Source: JBBQVS01 sp964250765 (GTDB lineage Bacteria > Chloroflexota > Ktedonobacteria > Ktedonobacterales > Ktedonobacteraceae). From it: a DNA stretch of 64,000 bases. The stretch covers positions 1 to 64,000 of the forward strand of contig CAXUHF010000012.1 of NCBI GenBank assembly GCA_964250765.1, given 5' to 3'. Below, piece by piece: positions 8,133 through 16,884 of this stretch. The notes beneath the pieces were generated by a model. The model saw nothing but the letters and a program-made list of their open reading frames with translations, had not been told where the DNA came from and made no database searches. The translations under genes and the position numbers were made by a program. Every line of letters begins with the position of its first letter. Position 1 is the stretch's first letter.

Positions 8133-9473
8133 TCAATGCGCAATTGATGCGAACGTCGAGTACAGTAACCATACATTCAAGCTAAGAATGAGCACACTAC
8201 ATCCAATAGCCGCCCATGTGGTAATCCTTTTGTTAACAAGAGTTCCCATGATATTGCGTCGGCTTGTGAACATAACGAGCGTGATAACGGGTAAGGGCAA
8301 GACAAAGCTTAACACAACTTGGCTAATGACAAGTGTACTTGTAGGATTGAGACCGATAGCGGCAACAGCTACAGCAGGAATCATGGTGACAAGACGCCGT
8401 AGCCAGATGGGAATGGTGAAACCAACAAAGCCTTGCATGATGACTTGTCCCGCCATTGTGCCAACGGTGGAACTGGAGAGACCAGAAGCGAGCAACGAGA
8501 CCGCGAAGATGATGCTGGCAGTTCCTCCTAATAGAGGCGTAAGTGTTTGGTACGCTGTAGAAATGTCACCGATATTCGTCTGCCCATGTGCGTGAAAGGT
8601 CGCGGCTGCCATATAGAGCATCGCCATGTTGACAAGTCCAGCCACACCCATCGCAAGCACCACATCTGGAATACCCCATTTAAAAATGCGACGCGCTTCT
8701 TTTTCGTTGCGTGGCACAATGCGTTTTTGTGTGAGTGAAGAATGTAAGTAGATCACATGCGGCATAACAGTCGCACCAATAATACCAACGGAGAAAAGGA
8801 CACTCTGTGTACCACCAAGCCACGGTACAACCGCATGATAGCCAATCTGACCAAAGTTTGGATGCGACAAAAAGGTTTCAAGCACATAACACAGCGCAAT
8901 CACGCCAATAAGTGCTGTTATGACCGCTTCAAGGGGACGGAAACCGTAACGCTCTATCTGTAGAATAAGGTAGGTGGCAACGCCGATGATAAGTGTAGCA
9001 TACAGCAAGGGAATACCGAATAATAGGTTGAGTGCGATGCTAGCTCCTAGAAACTCCGCGAGATCAGTTGCCATCGCCGAAATCTCTGCAACCGCCCACA
9101 TTGCATAGACAACTGGCTTACTGAAGTGCTTATGGCAAATTTCTGCAAGGTTAAGACCTGTTGCGATACCGAGTTTGGCCGACATCGTTTGCAACAACAT
9201 CGCCATCAGGTTCGCAAGTACGATAACCCAGAGCAGATTGTAACCAAAGGCACTACCACCCTGAATGTTCGTAGCGAAATTTCCTGGGTCGATATAAGCG
9301 ACACTTGCAATAAACGCTGGCCCCAGGAATGGAAGCAGGGCAAATAGTCCTTTTTTGTGTCCGTCAAGGGCGGCTCGTGCGGCGGTCTGTGTTCCGTTTT
9401 GATCAGGAGAACGTTCAGAAGTTGCCCCATCAAGTGGGCCTGATGGTAGCGAGGCAGGCGGATAGATTCTCAA
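8133..9473 (-). CDS. mntH: Nramp-family Mn2+/divalent metal transporter
   Basis: A 446-residue inner-membrane protein of the NRAMP family, importing Mn2+ (and Fe2+) with protons. The TM1 metal-site motif D-P-G-N is present in Y-I-D-P-G-N-F-A-T-N, and the TM6 motif M-P-H is in A-T-V-M-P-H-V-I-Y. About 11 hydrophobic segments follow a polar N-terminus of about 45 residues. The gene start overlaps the stop of the upstream DtxR/MntR-type regulator by four bases, so the transporter and its likely repressor form an operon. The pairing supports manganese or iron as the physiological cargo. Confidence 0.93.
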   Translation of the reverse strand: MRIYPPASLPSGPLDGATSERSPDQNGTQTAARAALDGHKKGLFALLPFLGPAFIASVAYIDPGNFATNIQGGSAFGYNLLWVIVLANLMAMLLQTMSAKLGIATGLNLAEICHKHFSKPVVYAMWAVAEISAMATDLAEFLGASIALNLLFGIPLLYATLIIGVATYLILQIERYGFRPLEAVITALIGVIALCYVLETFLSHPNFGQIGYHAVVPWLGGTQSVLFSVGIIGATVMPHVIYLHSSLTQKRIVPRNEKEARRIFKWGIPDVVLAMGVAGLVNMAMLYMAAATFHAHGQTNIGDISTAYQTLTPLLGGTASIIFAVSLLASGLSSSTVGTMAGQVIMQGFVGFTIPIWLRRLVTMIPAVAVAAIGLNPTSTLVISQVVLSFVLPLPVITLVMFTSRRNIMGTLVNKRITTWAAIGCSVLILSLNVWLLYSTFASIAH

Positions 9474-10219
9474 GAAAGTTCTCCTTGTACGTTCGTAGGT
9501 GACGCTGTTTTATGTATAGCATCAGGTGTTACTGGACGCACAAGTACCGCATGCGTCACAACATCACCAATAGCGTGTGTTTGCTCTCCAATACGTATAG
9601 TATAAACACCACCATAAGAGGCTATCGCTTCGACCTTGACTAAGGTTCCTGGTATGAGGCCAAGTTCAGTGAGATAGCGCAAGAGGTCAGGTTGCTCATC
9701 GCTGACGCGCTGCACAATTACCTGTTGTCCGGGGAGAATTGTTGAAAGCGGTTCACTGACAGCAGTAACTACACTCCCAGCTTTATTTGGAATAGGATCG
9801 CCATGTGGGTCCTCGGTTGGATGCTCTAACAAAGTATCCATACGATCCACAAACGCCTCTGAAATGGCGTGCTCAAGATGCTCGGCCTCCGCGTCAACCT
9901 CATCAAGGGGAAAGCCCATTGTCTGCACAAGGAAGAGTTCTAGCAGACGATGACGACGCACAAGTTCTGTAGCCATCACACGGCCCGTCTCGGTCAATTC
10001 CACACCATGATAAGGAATGTAGCGCACGTAGCCACGCTCGCTTAACCACTTGAACAACTGAGTGACGCTTGCATCGCTTAGTTGACCCGTTGCCTCTAAT
10101 GGTTGTAAACGTTCCTTCATAACAGAGGTGGTAATTGACTCGCCACGCTCTCCCGCTTTATAGCAAAGTTTCAAGCAGTCAATAGCGCGAATTGGCAGAG
10201 TATGTAATTCTGGTGACAT
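9470..10219 (-). CDS. DtxR/MntR-family metal-dependent regulator with FeoA-like domain
   Basis: About 249 residues. An N-terminal winged helix (L-S-D-A-S-V-T-Q-L-F-K-W-L as recognition region) is followed by the metal-binding and dimerisation domain with R-R-H-R-L-L-E-L-F-L, D-A-E-A-E-H-L-E-H-A-I-S, and a C-terminal SH3/FeoA-like domain (L-P-G-Q-Q-V-I-V-Q-R-V). This three-part build is that of DtxR/IdeR/MntR repressors. An ATG at 10231 is in frame, but the GAGG it contains is ideally placed as ribosome-binding site for the ATG at 10219, so 10219 is preferred. It is cotranscribed with mntH and probably represses its own operon when metal is bound. Confidence 0.9.
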   Translation of the reverse strand: MSPELHTLPIRAIDCLKLCYKAGERGESITTSVMKERLQPLEATGQLSDASVTQLFKWLSERGYVRYIPYHGVELTETGRVMATELVRRHRLLELFLVQTMGFPLDEVDAEAEHLEHAISEAFVDRMDTLLEHPTEDPHGDPIPNKAGSVVTAVSEPLSTILPGQQVIVQRVSDEQPDLLRYLTELGLIPGTLVKVEAIASYGGVYTIRIGEQTHAIGDVVTHAVLVRPVTPDAIHKTASPTNVQGELS

Positions 10220-10275
10220 GCTGAACCTCATTATATTTCAATTCTCATAACATAATTTTTTATATCTCTAAAAAT

Positions 10276-10305
10276 ATTTTATCAGAAGAAATAGTTACAT
10301 GTCAA
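10276..10305 (-). promoter_or_regulatory. promoter of the regulator-mntH operon
   Basis: On the minus strand TTGACA (10305-10300) and TAAAAT (10281-10276) are 18 bases apart. Just downstream lies a small dyad, TTTTA-N6-TAAAA, at a place fit for a repressor site; calling it a metal box is a guess. Confidence 0.65.
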
Positions 10306-10325
10306 GATAATATAAAACATATTTT

Positions 10326-10445
10326 GTAGGGGTCTAATTCATTACACCCTGTTGGCAATGCACAATGTTGGAAGGGATTGGAACGCGTTTCTACAATCGC
10401 CAAGTGTGCATATTGCCAACAGGGTGTAGTGAATTAGACCCCTAC
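10326..10445. repeat. intergenic inverted repeat, family A
   Basis: A 120-bp element. The left arm starts GTAGGGGTCTAATTCATTAC and continues into ACCCTGTTGGCAAT; the right arm is its near-perfect complement, of about 34 bp. It starts about 107 bases upstream of the regulator gene and ends 28 bases after the stop of the MBL-fold gene. Confidence 0.92.
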
Positions 10446-10473
10446 AGTTACCATTTCACCTAATATATTTTCG

Positions 10474-11343
10474 TTACCGACGGTTCTCCGGTATTTCAAA
10501 TGTGTAGGTATCGCCATGTTCCATATAATGAATGCGGTCTTCAAGGCTAGACATAGTGACTAGGGTTTTGAAATCGTCTAGTGGCGACTTAAATGCGGTA
10601 TAGTCGTTGTAGTGAATGGGAATATTCTTCTGTGCATTGATGAGCCTGACCGCTTCTATACCCTGCATGGCATCCATCGTCAGCAAGATACCAAAGATTC
10701 GCGTGCCGCCAAGATGCAACATCGCAAGATCAATATCAGGATAACGCTGTGGAATCTGTTGTAAGTCTTCAAAGAGGAGCGTATCGCCAGTAATATAAAG
10801 CCGTACAAGTGTGTTACCTGTATTGTTTTGAAACTCTAACATACTACCCATGACGGAAGGCAACATGGAGTTCATAACGCCTGGGCCATGCTTGCCAGGC
10901 ATTGCGGTGATACGTAACGTATAGTCACCCTTTGTGACGGTGAGCGTCTCCCATGTATGCAGAGGCTCCAGTGCGGTAAAGCATTTGTGACGTAAAGCGA
11001 TTGCAGCTTCTGGTGTCGTGACGATTGTCGTGCCCTTATCAAGATTCTTTTGTACAAAGCGGTCAAAGTGGTCTTCATGTAAATGCGAGAGCAAGACAAG
11101 ATCAAATGACGGCAATTGGTCCATCTCCATTGCAGGATTGGTTAGGCGCTCGGATGTCAGCCCGCCACCTAAGTGAACGTGATCGCCTTGATGCAAAAAA
11201 TTTGGGTCCGTCAAAATCGTAAATCCTGCGTAGCGTATGAGCATTGTAGCAGTTCCAATGAAGAAGATTGACCCTTGTGCAGGATCAATCCTTTCAGTAC
11301 TACGTGGTAACGCAAGCGCACTTGTATTTTGCATAGTGTCCAT
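10474..11343 (-). CDS. MBL-fold metal-dependent hydrolase (UlaG-like)
   Basis: A 289-residue metallo-beta-lactamase-fold protein. The metal-binding motif is S-H-L-H-E-D-H-F-D near residue 85, preceded by G-T-A-T-M-L-I-R-Y and L-T-D-P-N. Later ligands are H in M-P-G-K-H, D in I-T-G-D-T, and H in the C-terminal I-P-I-H-Y-N. This pattern matches the beta-lactamase_2/UlaG-like branch, which includes lactonases and phosphodiesterases; the substrate cannot be told. A GAGGAG site lies 7 bases before the ATG at 11343. It stands alone, divergent from ilvD. Confidence 0.88.
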   Translation of the reverse strand: MDTMQNTSALALPRSTERIDPAQGSIFFIGTATMLIRYAGFTILTDPNFLHQGDHVHLGGGLTSERLTNPAMEMDQLPSFDLVLLSHLHEDHFDRFVQKNLDKGTTIVTTPEAAIALRHKCFTALEPLHTWETLTVTKGDYTLRITAMPGKHGPGVMNSMLPSVMGSMLEFQNNTGNTLVRLYITGDTLLFEDLQQIPQRYPDIDLAMLHLGGTRIFGILLTMDAMQGIEAVRLINAQKNIPIHYNDYTAFKSPLDDFKTLVTMSSLEDRIHYMEHGDTYTFEIPENRR

Positions 11344-11594
11344 CGTGTATCTCCTCGATGTCTATAAGAAACTTTATCAAATCTGTAAGCATTTCTTCTA
11401 TTCAAGACACGTTTGATATACGAAGGCGGTATACACTCATAGATGCAACGTTCAAGCTTGCACCATAGCACCCTCTTCTATCGCTATCCATATTCGTGTA
11501 TAATAGCCGAAACTTATCTCTATACACAAAGACGTGTTACTACCTCATGTACCAATGATGGTATGCTCTGAGTCTCGGAAGGAAATATTTCACT

Positions 11595-13298
11595 ATGCCA
11601 GAAACTAATGGAACCTCAACAACAAAACAAGCGTTGAATAGTCGGAGCAAGATGATTACAGAGGGTACTGTTCGCGCCCCCAATCGTTCCATGTTACGTG
11701 CGGTTGGCTTGACCGATGAGGATTTTAACAAGCCGTTGATTGGTATTGCCAGCACATGGAGCGAGATTACGCCGTGTAACTCGCACATCAACAAACTCGC
11801 GGAAAAGGTACGCGAGGGTGTGCGCGTCGGTGGTGGCGTGCCTCAAACATTTGGCACCATCACAGTGAGCGACGGCATTTCGATGGGTACCGAGGGCATG
11901 AAGTTTTCGTTGCCCAGCCGCGAGGTGATCGCCGACTCTATCGAACTGGTGGCGAATGCCCAGCGTTTCGATGGTGTGGTCGCTATCGGTGGCTGCGACA
12001 AAAATATGCCCGGTTGCCTGATGGCACTGGCAAGAATTGACGCGCCAACACTTTTTGTCTATGGTGGCACGATTCAACCCGGTGTGTGTCGTGGGCAAGA
12101 TGTGGATATCGTGAGCGTCTTCGAGGCGGTAGGTCAGTTTAGCGCGGGCAAGATTAGCCGTGAGCAATTGGACGAAGTTGAGAAGACCGCCATTCCAGGA
12201 GCAGGTTCCTGCGGTGGCATGTATACGGCGAACACGATGGCCTCGGCGATTGAGGCATTAGGTATGTGTCTCCCTGGCGGCTCGTCGATGCCTGCCGTAA
12301 CTTCACGCAAGATACTGGACTGCTACGACTCAGGGCAAGCGATTGTACGTATGATCGAGCAAGGTATCACAGCGCGTTCCATCCTCACACAATCTGCATT
12401 CGAGAATGCGATCAAGGTTGTGATGGCTCTCGGTGGCTCAACCAACGCGGTTCTACACTTGATAGCGATTGCGCGTCAACTGGATATTCCGCTTGGTATC
12501 GACGACTTCACACGTGCTGGCGGTAAAGTACCGCACCTCGCCGACCTGAAACCCGGCGGCAAATATGCAATGACGGACCTTGACCGTGCTGGCGGTGTAC
12601 AGGCCGTGATGAAGGTTTTGCTCAAGGCGGGTTACTTGAATGGCGATGCACTCACCGTGACAGGCAAGACGCTTGCGGAAAATCTGGAATCTGCACCCGA
12701 TCTCGCCGAGGGACAGACCATCGTGGCTCCACTTGACAAGCCATTGCATGCAACGGCACCTCTTGTTATTCTCAAGGGCAATCTTGCACCAGAAGGTGCA
12801 GTCTGTAAGATTGCTGGCCTCAAGGTGACAAATCATCGTGGTCCAGCAAAAGTGTTCAATTCAGAGGAAGAGACCTTCGACGCCATCATGAATCATCATG
12901 TTACTGATGGTGATGTAGTCGTTATTCGCTACGAGGGACCAAAGGGTGGTCCAGGTATGCGCGAGATGCTTGCGGTCACATCGGCACTGGTCGGGCAAGG
13001 CTACGGCGAGACGGTTGGCTTGATTACCGATGGACGTTTCTCCGGCGGCACACATGGTATGGTCGTGGGTCATATCTCACCAGAGGCGCAGGTTGGCGGC
13101 CCCATCGCGATTGTGCAGGATGGCGATATCATCAACATCGACTCCGACCACAACGCGCTCACCGTCGAAATCAGCGACGAAGAGATTGCGCATCGTCTTC
13201 AAAATTGGCATGCGCCCGAACCCAAATACACAAAGGGTGTTTTGGCGAAGTATGTAAAGTTGGTTGCATCCGCGTCTGAGGGAGCGATTACTGGATAA
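11595..13298 (+). CDS. ilvD: dihydroxy-acid dehydratase
   Basis: A 567-residue enzyme of the IlvD/Edd family, third step of valine and isoleucine synthesis: dehydration of 2,3-dihydroxy-3-methyl(butanoate/valerate). Family signatures are C-D-K-N-M-P-G-C near residue 135, the cluster-binding region G-S-C-G-G-M-Y-T-A-N-T-M, and the C-terminal T-D-G-R-F-S-G-G-T-H-G. The Cys pattern is that of Fe-S cluster dehydratases. The ATG follows a GGAAGG site. A TATAAT-like box at 11499-11504 is a possible promoter, with no good -35. It stands apart from other branched-chain genes. Confidence 0.96.
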   Translation: MPETNGTSTTKQALNSRSKMITEGTVRAPNRSMLRAVGLTDEDFNKPLIGIASTWSEITPCNSHINKLAEKVREGVRVGGGVPQTFGTITVSDGISMGTEGMKFSLPSREVIADSIELVANAQRFDGVVAIGGCDKNMPGCLMALARIDAPTLFVYGGTIQPGVCRGQDVDIVSVFEAVGQFSAGKISREQLDEVEKTAIPGAGSCGGMYTANTMASAIEALGMCLPGGSSMPAVTSRKILDCYDSGQAIVRMIEQGITARSILTQSAFENAIKVVMALGGSTNAVLHLIAIARQLDIPLGIDDFTRAGGKVPHLADLKPGGKYAMTDLDRAGGVQAVMKVLLKAGYLNGDALTVTGKTLAENLESAPDLAEGQTIVAPLDKPLHATAPLVILKGNLAPEGAVCKIAGLKVTNHRGPAKVFNSEEETFDAIMNHHVTDGDVVVIRYEGPKGGPGMREMLAVTSALVGQGYGETVGLITDGRFSGGTHGMVVGHISPEAQVGGPIAIVQDGDIINIDSDHNALTVEISDEEIAHRLQNWHAPEPKYTKGVLAKYVKLVASASEGAITG

Positions 13299-13353
13299 CA
13301 AACAGAAAATGCTGAGGTTGCATGGCAACCTCAGCATTTTCTGTTTGTTATCC
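13293..13353. terminator. perfect 29-bp bidirectional terminator hairpin
   Basis: The arms 13293-13321 and 13325-13353 are exactly complementary around a 3-base loop. The ilvD stop codon (13296-13298) is inside the left arm, and the stop of the facing small gene begins at the next base after the right arm (13354). Confidence 0.85.
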
Positions 13354-13482
13354 TTATTTCTGAAAGTAGCTTATGCCAAAGGCCAGTGCTACAATGGCTC
13401 CAAACAGGAGGAAGAAGACGGCTACATTCGAGCCAACGCTTGCGTCTGATTCATTGTAAATTCCGCTCTTATTTGAACTCAT
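13354..13482 (-). CDS. small single-span membrane protein (42 aa)
   Basis: The reading frame from ATG 13482 starts M-S-S-N-K-S-G-I-Y and ends with one hydrophobic segment (V-A-V-F-F-L-L-F-G-A-I-V-A-L-A-F-G-I) and Y-F-Q-K. An upstream in-frame ATG at 13554 would give 66 residues but lacks a ribosome-binding site and a natural start. The tight join to a convergent terminator and the clean transmembrane segment support a real gene. No family is recognised. Confidence 0.5.
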   Translation of the reverse strand: MSSNKSGIYNESDASVGSNVAVFFLLFGAIVALAFGISYFQK

Positions 13483-13672
13483 GGATTGCTCGCTTTCTTT
13501 ATACACTATAGAACACAAGCATCCATGCTTTATCACAACTATATCCTTTCTCATATGATATCACGAAAAGAGAAAATTAGCGTGATATGTTATACTCATC
13601 TCTAATAGACGCACACATTTCTATCATCATTACGTTGGCTAACACCTTTCCCATATGAAAGGCAGAATTATA

Positions 13673-14275
13673 ATGACAACAACCGAAAAACTGCCTGTAG
13701 TGAGACTTGCAGATTGGGTTCTAGGTCCCGAACAAGGGCATTGGACCTATCGTGACTATGCTATGCTCAGCGATGAGCACCATTACGAAATTGTAAATGG
13801 AGTTCTACTTATGCCTCCTGCACCTAGCTGGTCACATCAAGAGATTGTTGGGGAAATTTTTGCCTACTTGCGAGATTACGTTCGCACTCATGCATCAGGG
13901 GGCGTCTTTACAGCTCCCATTGATGTTGAGCTATCATCGGAGAATGTGTTTCAACCAGATGTGGTCATACTCCTGAAAGCACACGCTGACAGGTTACAGG
14001 AAAGACATATTGTAGGCGCACCCGATCTCGTTGTCGAAGTAGCCTCACCAAGCACAGCCCTCTACGATAGATTAGTCAAATACGACATCTACGCTCGTGC
14101 TGGCGTACCAGAATATTGGATTGTTAACCCTGAAACTAGTTCGGTTGAGGTGTTGATATTAGAGGATGGACATTATCGTTCGTTGGGTCGGTATAGTGGA
14201 CAACACACGTTGCCTTCTCAAGTTGTAGCAGGGCTGGAAGTGACTGTCGAGAAGTTTTTTGCGTCGGTGTGGTGA
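13673..14275 (+). CDS. Uma2-family (DUF820) PD-(D/E)XK nuclease-like protein
   Basis: About 200 residues of the Uma2/DUF820 family, a restriction-endonuclease-like fold common in Chloroflexota and cyanobacteria. Family marks are W-T-Y-R-D-Y-A-M-L, Y-E-I-V-N-G-V-L, the catalytic P-D-V-V-I-L and P-D-L-V-V-E-V-A-S-P-S-T, K-Y-D-I-Y-A-R-A-G-V-P-E-Y-W-I-V-N-P. The D-x(n)-E-x-A core is present, so it may be catalytically able. The biological role of the family is unknown. An ATG at 13655 is also in frame; the one at 13673 (M-T-T-T-E-K) looks more natural. Confidence 0.9.
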   Translation: MTTTEKLPVVRLADWVLGPEQGHWTYRDYAMLSDEHHYEIVNGVLLMPPAPSWSHQEIVGEIFAYLRDYVRTHASGGVFTAPIDVELSSENVFQPDVVILLKAHADRLQERHIVGAPDLVVEVASPSTALYDRLVKYDIYARAGVPEYWIVNPETSSVEVLILEDGHYRSLGRYSGQHTLPSQVVAGLEVTVEKFFASVW

Positions 14276-14398
14276 GTGTATCTATAAATGTATGCTTATA
14301 GGTATCCCCATATTCTGATAGTACTGTCAGCATTTCCGCTAACAAGCATTGACCTATCAGGGCTAGTGTTGATGACTATACGGGAAGAATGGGCACCT

Positions 14399-14522
14399 GT
14401 AGGGGTCTAATTCCATTACACCCTGTGAGCGATTGACCACGTTAACAGGAACGATGAAACGTAACAACATTCCTTTCAAATTGTCGATGTGCTCACAGGG
14501 TGTAATGGAATTAGACCCCTAC
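14399..14522. repeat. intergenic inverted repeat, family A
   Basis: A 124-bp copy with arms starting GTAGGGGTCTAATTCCATTA. The inner part, CCCTGTGAGC, differs from the CCCTGTTGGC of other copies but is matched by the same change in the right arm. It ends 16 bases after the stop of the cyclase gene. Confidence 0.92.
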
Positions 14523-14538
14523 AATTGTGCTTTTCCCC

Positions 14539-15207
14539 TTAATTCCCCGTAGCTACAGGACGCACAACGGCTCTCGCAGGTGCGCCTTCTCTACCTTGCA
14601 TTTTGAGTGGGAGGCAGATAAGATCGTACTCGCCTACTTGCACTTGTGAGAGGTTGAGTCCTTCGATAATCCAGATGCCTGCTCCAAGTAGCGCATGGTG
14701 CGTCTCTGGTCCGTCTGTGAAAAAGCCTCCGACTGAGAGATAGTCAACCCCAACGGTCTGTATTTGCAGTTTTGCGAGGTAGGCGGCGGCCTCTTTTGAG
14801 ATGTAGACAAAATCTTTGACGAACTCGTCGGTTTGCCACGCACGTTGTGAGTTGAGTGTTTTGAAGAGGATGCGTTCACCAAGTTGAATATTGTGCGGTT
14901 CCAGTTCGACTGGTTTAATCGATTCGGGGTCGCTAATCTCGATGATACGCGCACGACCCATCGTGGCGGTAAGAGGCATCTGGTCGATGCTGATACCGTC
15001 TTTGATAAAGTGCAGTGGGGCGTCCATATGGGTGCCTGTATGCGCTCCCATTGAGAGCTTTGAGACGTTGGCTACATCACCACGATCAATGCTCATTGCA
15101 AACTCAATGTCCACTGGTGGGTTATCAGGCCAATGCGCCATGCCTGTATAGAGTGGAACCGAAACGTCAATCCAGCTCGCGGTAGTTTGTGGAATATCTT
15201 CCGTCAT
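14539..15207 (-). CDS. cyclase-family metal-dependent hydrolase (kynurenine formamidase-like)
   Basis: A 222-residue protein of the cyclase/KynB family. The defining metal motif H-T-G-T-H-M-D-A-P-L-H-F is near residue 56, preceded by D-V-S-V-P-L-Y-T-G-M-A-H-W-P. Relatives include bacterial N-formylkynurenine formamidases and other amidohydrolases, all using a divalent metal held by the HxxxHxD histidines. No tryptophan-breakdown genes are nearby, so formamidase activity is only one option. Stop 16 bases from a family A repeat. Confidence 0.88.
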   Translation of the reverse strand: MTEDIPQTTASWIDVSVPLYTGMAHWPDNPPVDIEFAMSIDRGDVANVSKLSMGAHTGTHMDAPLHFIKDGISIDQMPLTATMGRARIIEISDPESIKPVELEPHNIQLGERILFKTLNSQRAWQTDEFVKDFVYISKEAAAYLAKLQIQTVGVDYLSVGGFFTDGPETHHALLGAGIWIIEGLNLSQVQVGEYDLICLPLKMQGREGAPARAVVRPVATGN

Positions 15208-15274
15208 TGAATGTGTCCCTTCTATGAATTATACTGCTGTTTGTGTTACGAGAGAAATAGAGGGAAGGGAACAT

Positions 15275-15832
15275 ATGTTAAAGATTTTTTATTCGCCGCA
15301 CATGATAAGCATTGATAATGAGGCAAAACGTGCTTCAGGTCATGCTAATGTACCTCTTTCTGCTCTTGGTCATCAGAGGTCACAAGAGCTTGGACAACAG
15401 TATGCAACAGAGGCTCTTGATGCTGTTTTCTCTTCTGACCTGCAACGCGCAACCACTACTGCGTAGATTACCTTTGGGAAGCGTGGCATACCTCTTGTGC
15501 CAGATGCTCGCCTACGAGAGTACGATTATGGGGATATGACACAATATCCAATTGAGCAAGTTGAAGCAGAATTTCCGAGGCGTGTCACGGAGCCATTTCC
15601 ATATGGAGAGAGTTTGCAAATGGTTGTGAAACGTGTTGGTGATTTCTTGCGCGATGTTTTGCGAGATTATGATAGGAAAACAATTGTGGTGATTGGACAT
15701 CGAGCGACGAAATACGGGCTTGAGTACTGGCATAATGGAGCAACACTTGAGGAGATTGTTAACAGGGAGTGGGAGCGGCGCGATGTTCCGATATGGTGCT
15801 ATGAACTAAATGAGCATAATCTTGAAAGATAG
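15275..15832 (+). pseudogene. histidine phosphatase family protein interrupted by an in-frame TAG
   Basis: Two open halves lie in the same frame, separated only by TAG at 15464-15466. The first half starts M-L-K-I-F-Y-S-P-H-M and has S-A-L-G-H-Q-R-S-Q-E-L-G and S-S-D-L-Q-R-A-T-T-T-A. The second half, after I-T-F-G-K-R-G, has the L-R-E-Y-D-Y-G-D, P-Y-G-E-S-L and V-V-I-G-H-R-A-T marks of the phosphoglycerate-mutase-like superfamily. The stop replaces the Glu usual after T-A (GAG to TAG by one base). The normal N-terminal R-H-G triad is S-P-H-M here, so the family branch itself is unusual. A GGAAGG site precedes ATG 15275. Sequencing error or recent mutation are both possible. Confidence 0.8.
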
Positions 15833-15871
15833 AGATAGTATAGACATAGAGTTATGACGCGATCTCATGTG

Positions 15872-15936
15872 TAAACGACCTCCTGGCTAGCCTGTTACAT
15901 AACACAAAAGTAACAGGCTAGCCAGGAGGTCGTTTA
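15872..15936. terminator. perfect 26-bp bidirectional terminator hairpin
   Basis: The arms 15872-15897 and 15911-15936 are exactly complementary with a 13-base AT-rich loop. The hairpin lies between the phosphatase remnant and the converging nitroreductase gene. The stem ends A-rich on one side and T-rich on the other. Confidence 0.8.
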
Positions 15937-16019
15937 GCTTGATGCCTATATCTACTCAAGCAATTTTACAGGTTTTCTAAACATGTAGAATTGACTCCTA
16001 GAAAAGCACGTAGAGTATT

Positions 16020-16661
16020 CTACCAGCGATTCCAGTGAAGTATCGAGTTTAGGGGTGGGCGAGCGGCTGGCCGAAAGTGAGTTCCAAGCGTATAGGCAAC
16101 GGGAATGAGGGCTACCTGCGTGACCTGCTCATAGGGAATCCCTAAGACCTCAGTTGCCTCTCGCTCGAAAGGGAGGTGGTTAGCAGTTAGGATAGTACCC
16201 AGACCGCGCGAGCGTGCGGCAAGCATAAAGTTCCAAGTTGCGGGAAAAATTGACCCCCACGTAGCCAACTGTACCACCATTGGTAGATTTTCGACACGAC
16301 CCTCAATGCATGGAATGACATAGACAGGAACCTCGTGCAAATGATCAACCAGATATTGCCCATCGTCCAGCATCTTCATAGCAGCTTCCTTCCCACTACT
16401 AAGCGTTGCCATCGCCTGCCCTCTAAGGGTCGCACCAAGGTCCCATCCTTTGCGATAGAGCGATGCTAGTGCTGCACGCTGAGAAACATCAGTCACAACC
16501 ATAAAGTGTATTTTCATAGTGGGTACATAAGGAGCTTGCATCGCAAGGGCGATACATTCCTCAAGCACCTCGGTTTCGACAGGTCGTTCCAGATCAAATC
16601 GCCTCCGTACCGAACGGGTCGTACTCAGTAATTCGTCTGTAGTAAGATCAAGGAGAGGCAT
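16020..16661 (-). CDS. nitroreductase family protein
   Basis: A 213-residue FMN-dependent nitroreductase-like protein. The N-terminal S-V-R-R-R-F-D-L-E-R-P-V with E-E-C-I-A-L-A-M-Q-A-P is the FMN-phosphate-binding start of the family. The C-terminal half has R-S-R-G-L-G-T-I-L-T and the closing V-A-L-I-P-V-A-Y-T-L-G. Substrates of such enzymes vary (nitroaromatics, quinones, enals) and cannot be told from sequence. It is divergent from a TetR-type regulator 223 bases away, which is probably its regulator. Confidence 0.88.
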   Translation of the reverse strand: MPLLDLTTDELLSTTRSVRRRFDLERPVETEVLEECIALAMQAPYVPTMKIHFMVVTDVSQRAALASLYRKGWDLGATLRGQAMATLSSGKEAAMKMLDDGQYLVDHLHEVPVYVIPCIEGRVENLPMVVQLATWGSIFPATWNFMLAARSRGLGTILTANHLPFEREATEVLGIPYEQVTQVALIPVAYTLGTHFRPAARPPLNSILHWNRW

Positions 16662-16718
16662 AGGAATATTCCTTTCTTGTTATTCAAGGACTCATTTAGT
16701 TATTAGTCTGGTGTTGCT

Positions 16719-16824
16719 TATTCAACAACTATCATTTATCATAGTAGACTGCAAGAGGAGAACAAGCAATGAGCAATTCTGCGGTTTTGTTGAATAGGGA
16801 ACAATACTAAGAAATTGTTGAATG
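16719..16824. promoter_or_regulatory. three copies of a TTGTTGAAT motif, candidate TetR operators
   Basis: TATTCAACAA at 16719-16728, its inverse TTGTTGAATA at 16787-16796, and TTGTTGAATG at 16815-16824 all lie in the 223-bp divergent gap between the nitroreductase and TetR genes. Two point one way and one the other. The place fits an autoregulated divergent promoter; the assignment is inference. Confidence 0.5.
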
Positions 16825-16884
16825 ACGAAGCAAGATTACTCACAAAAATAGTGGCGAACGTAGAGCAAAGAGGAGCAATATGCA

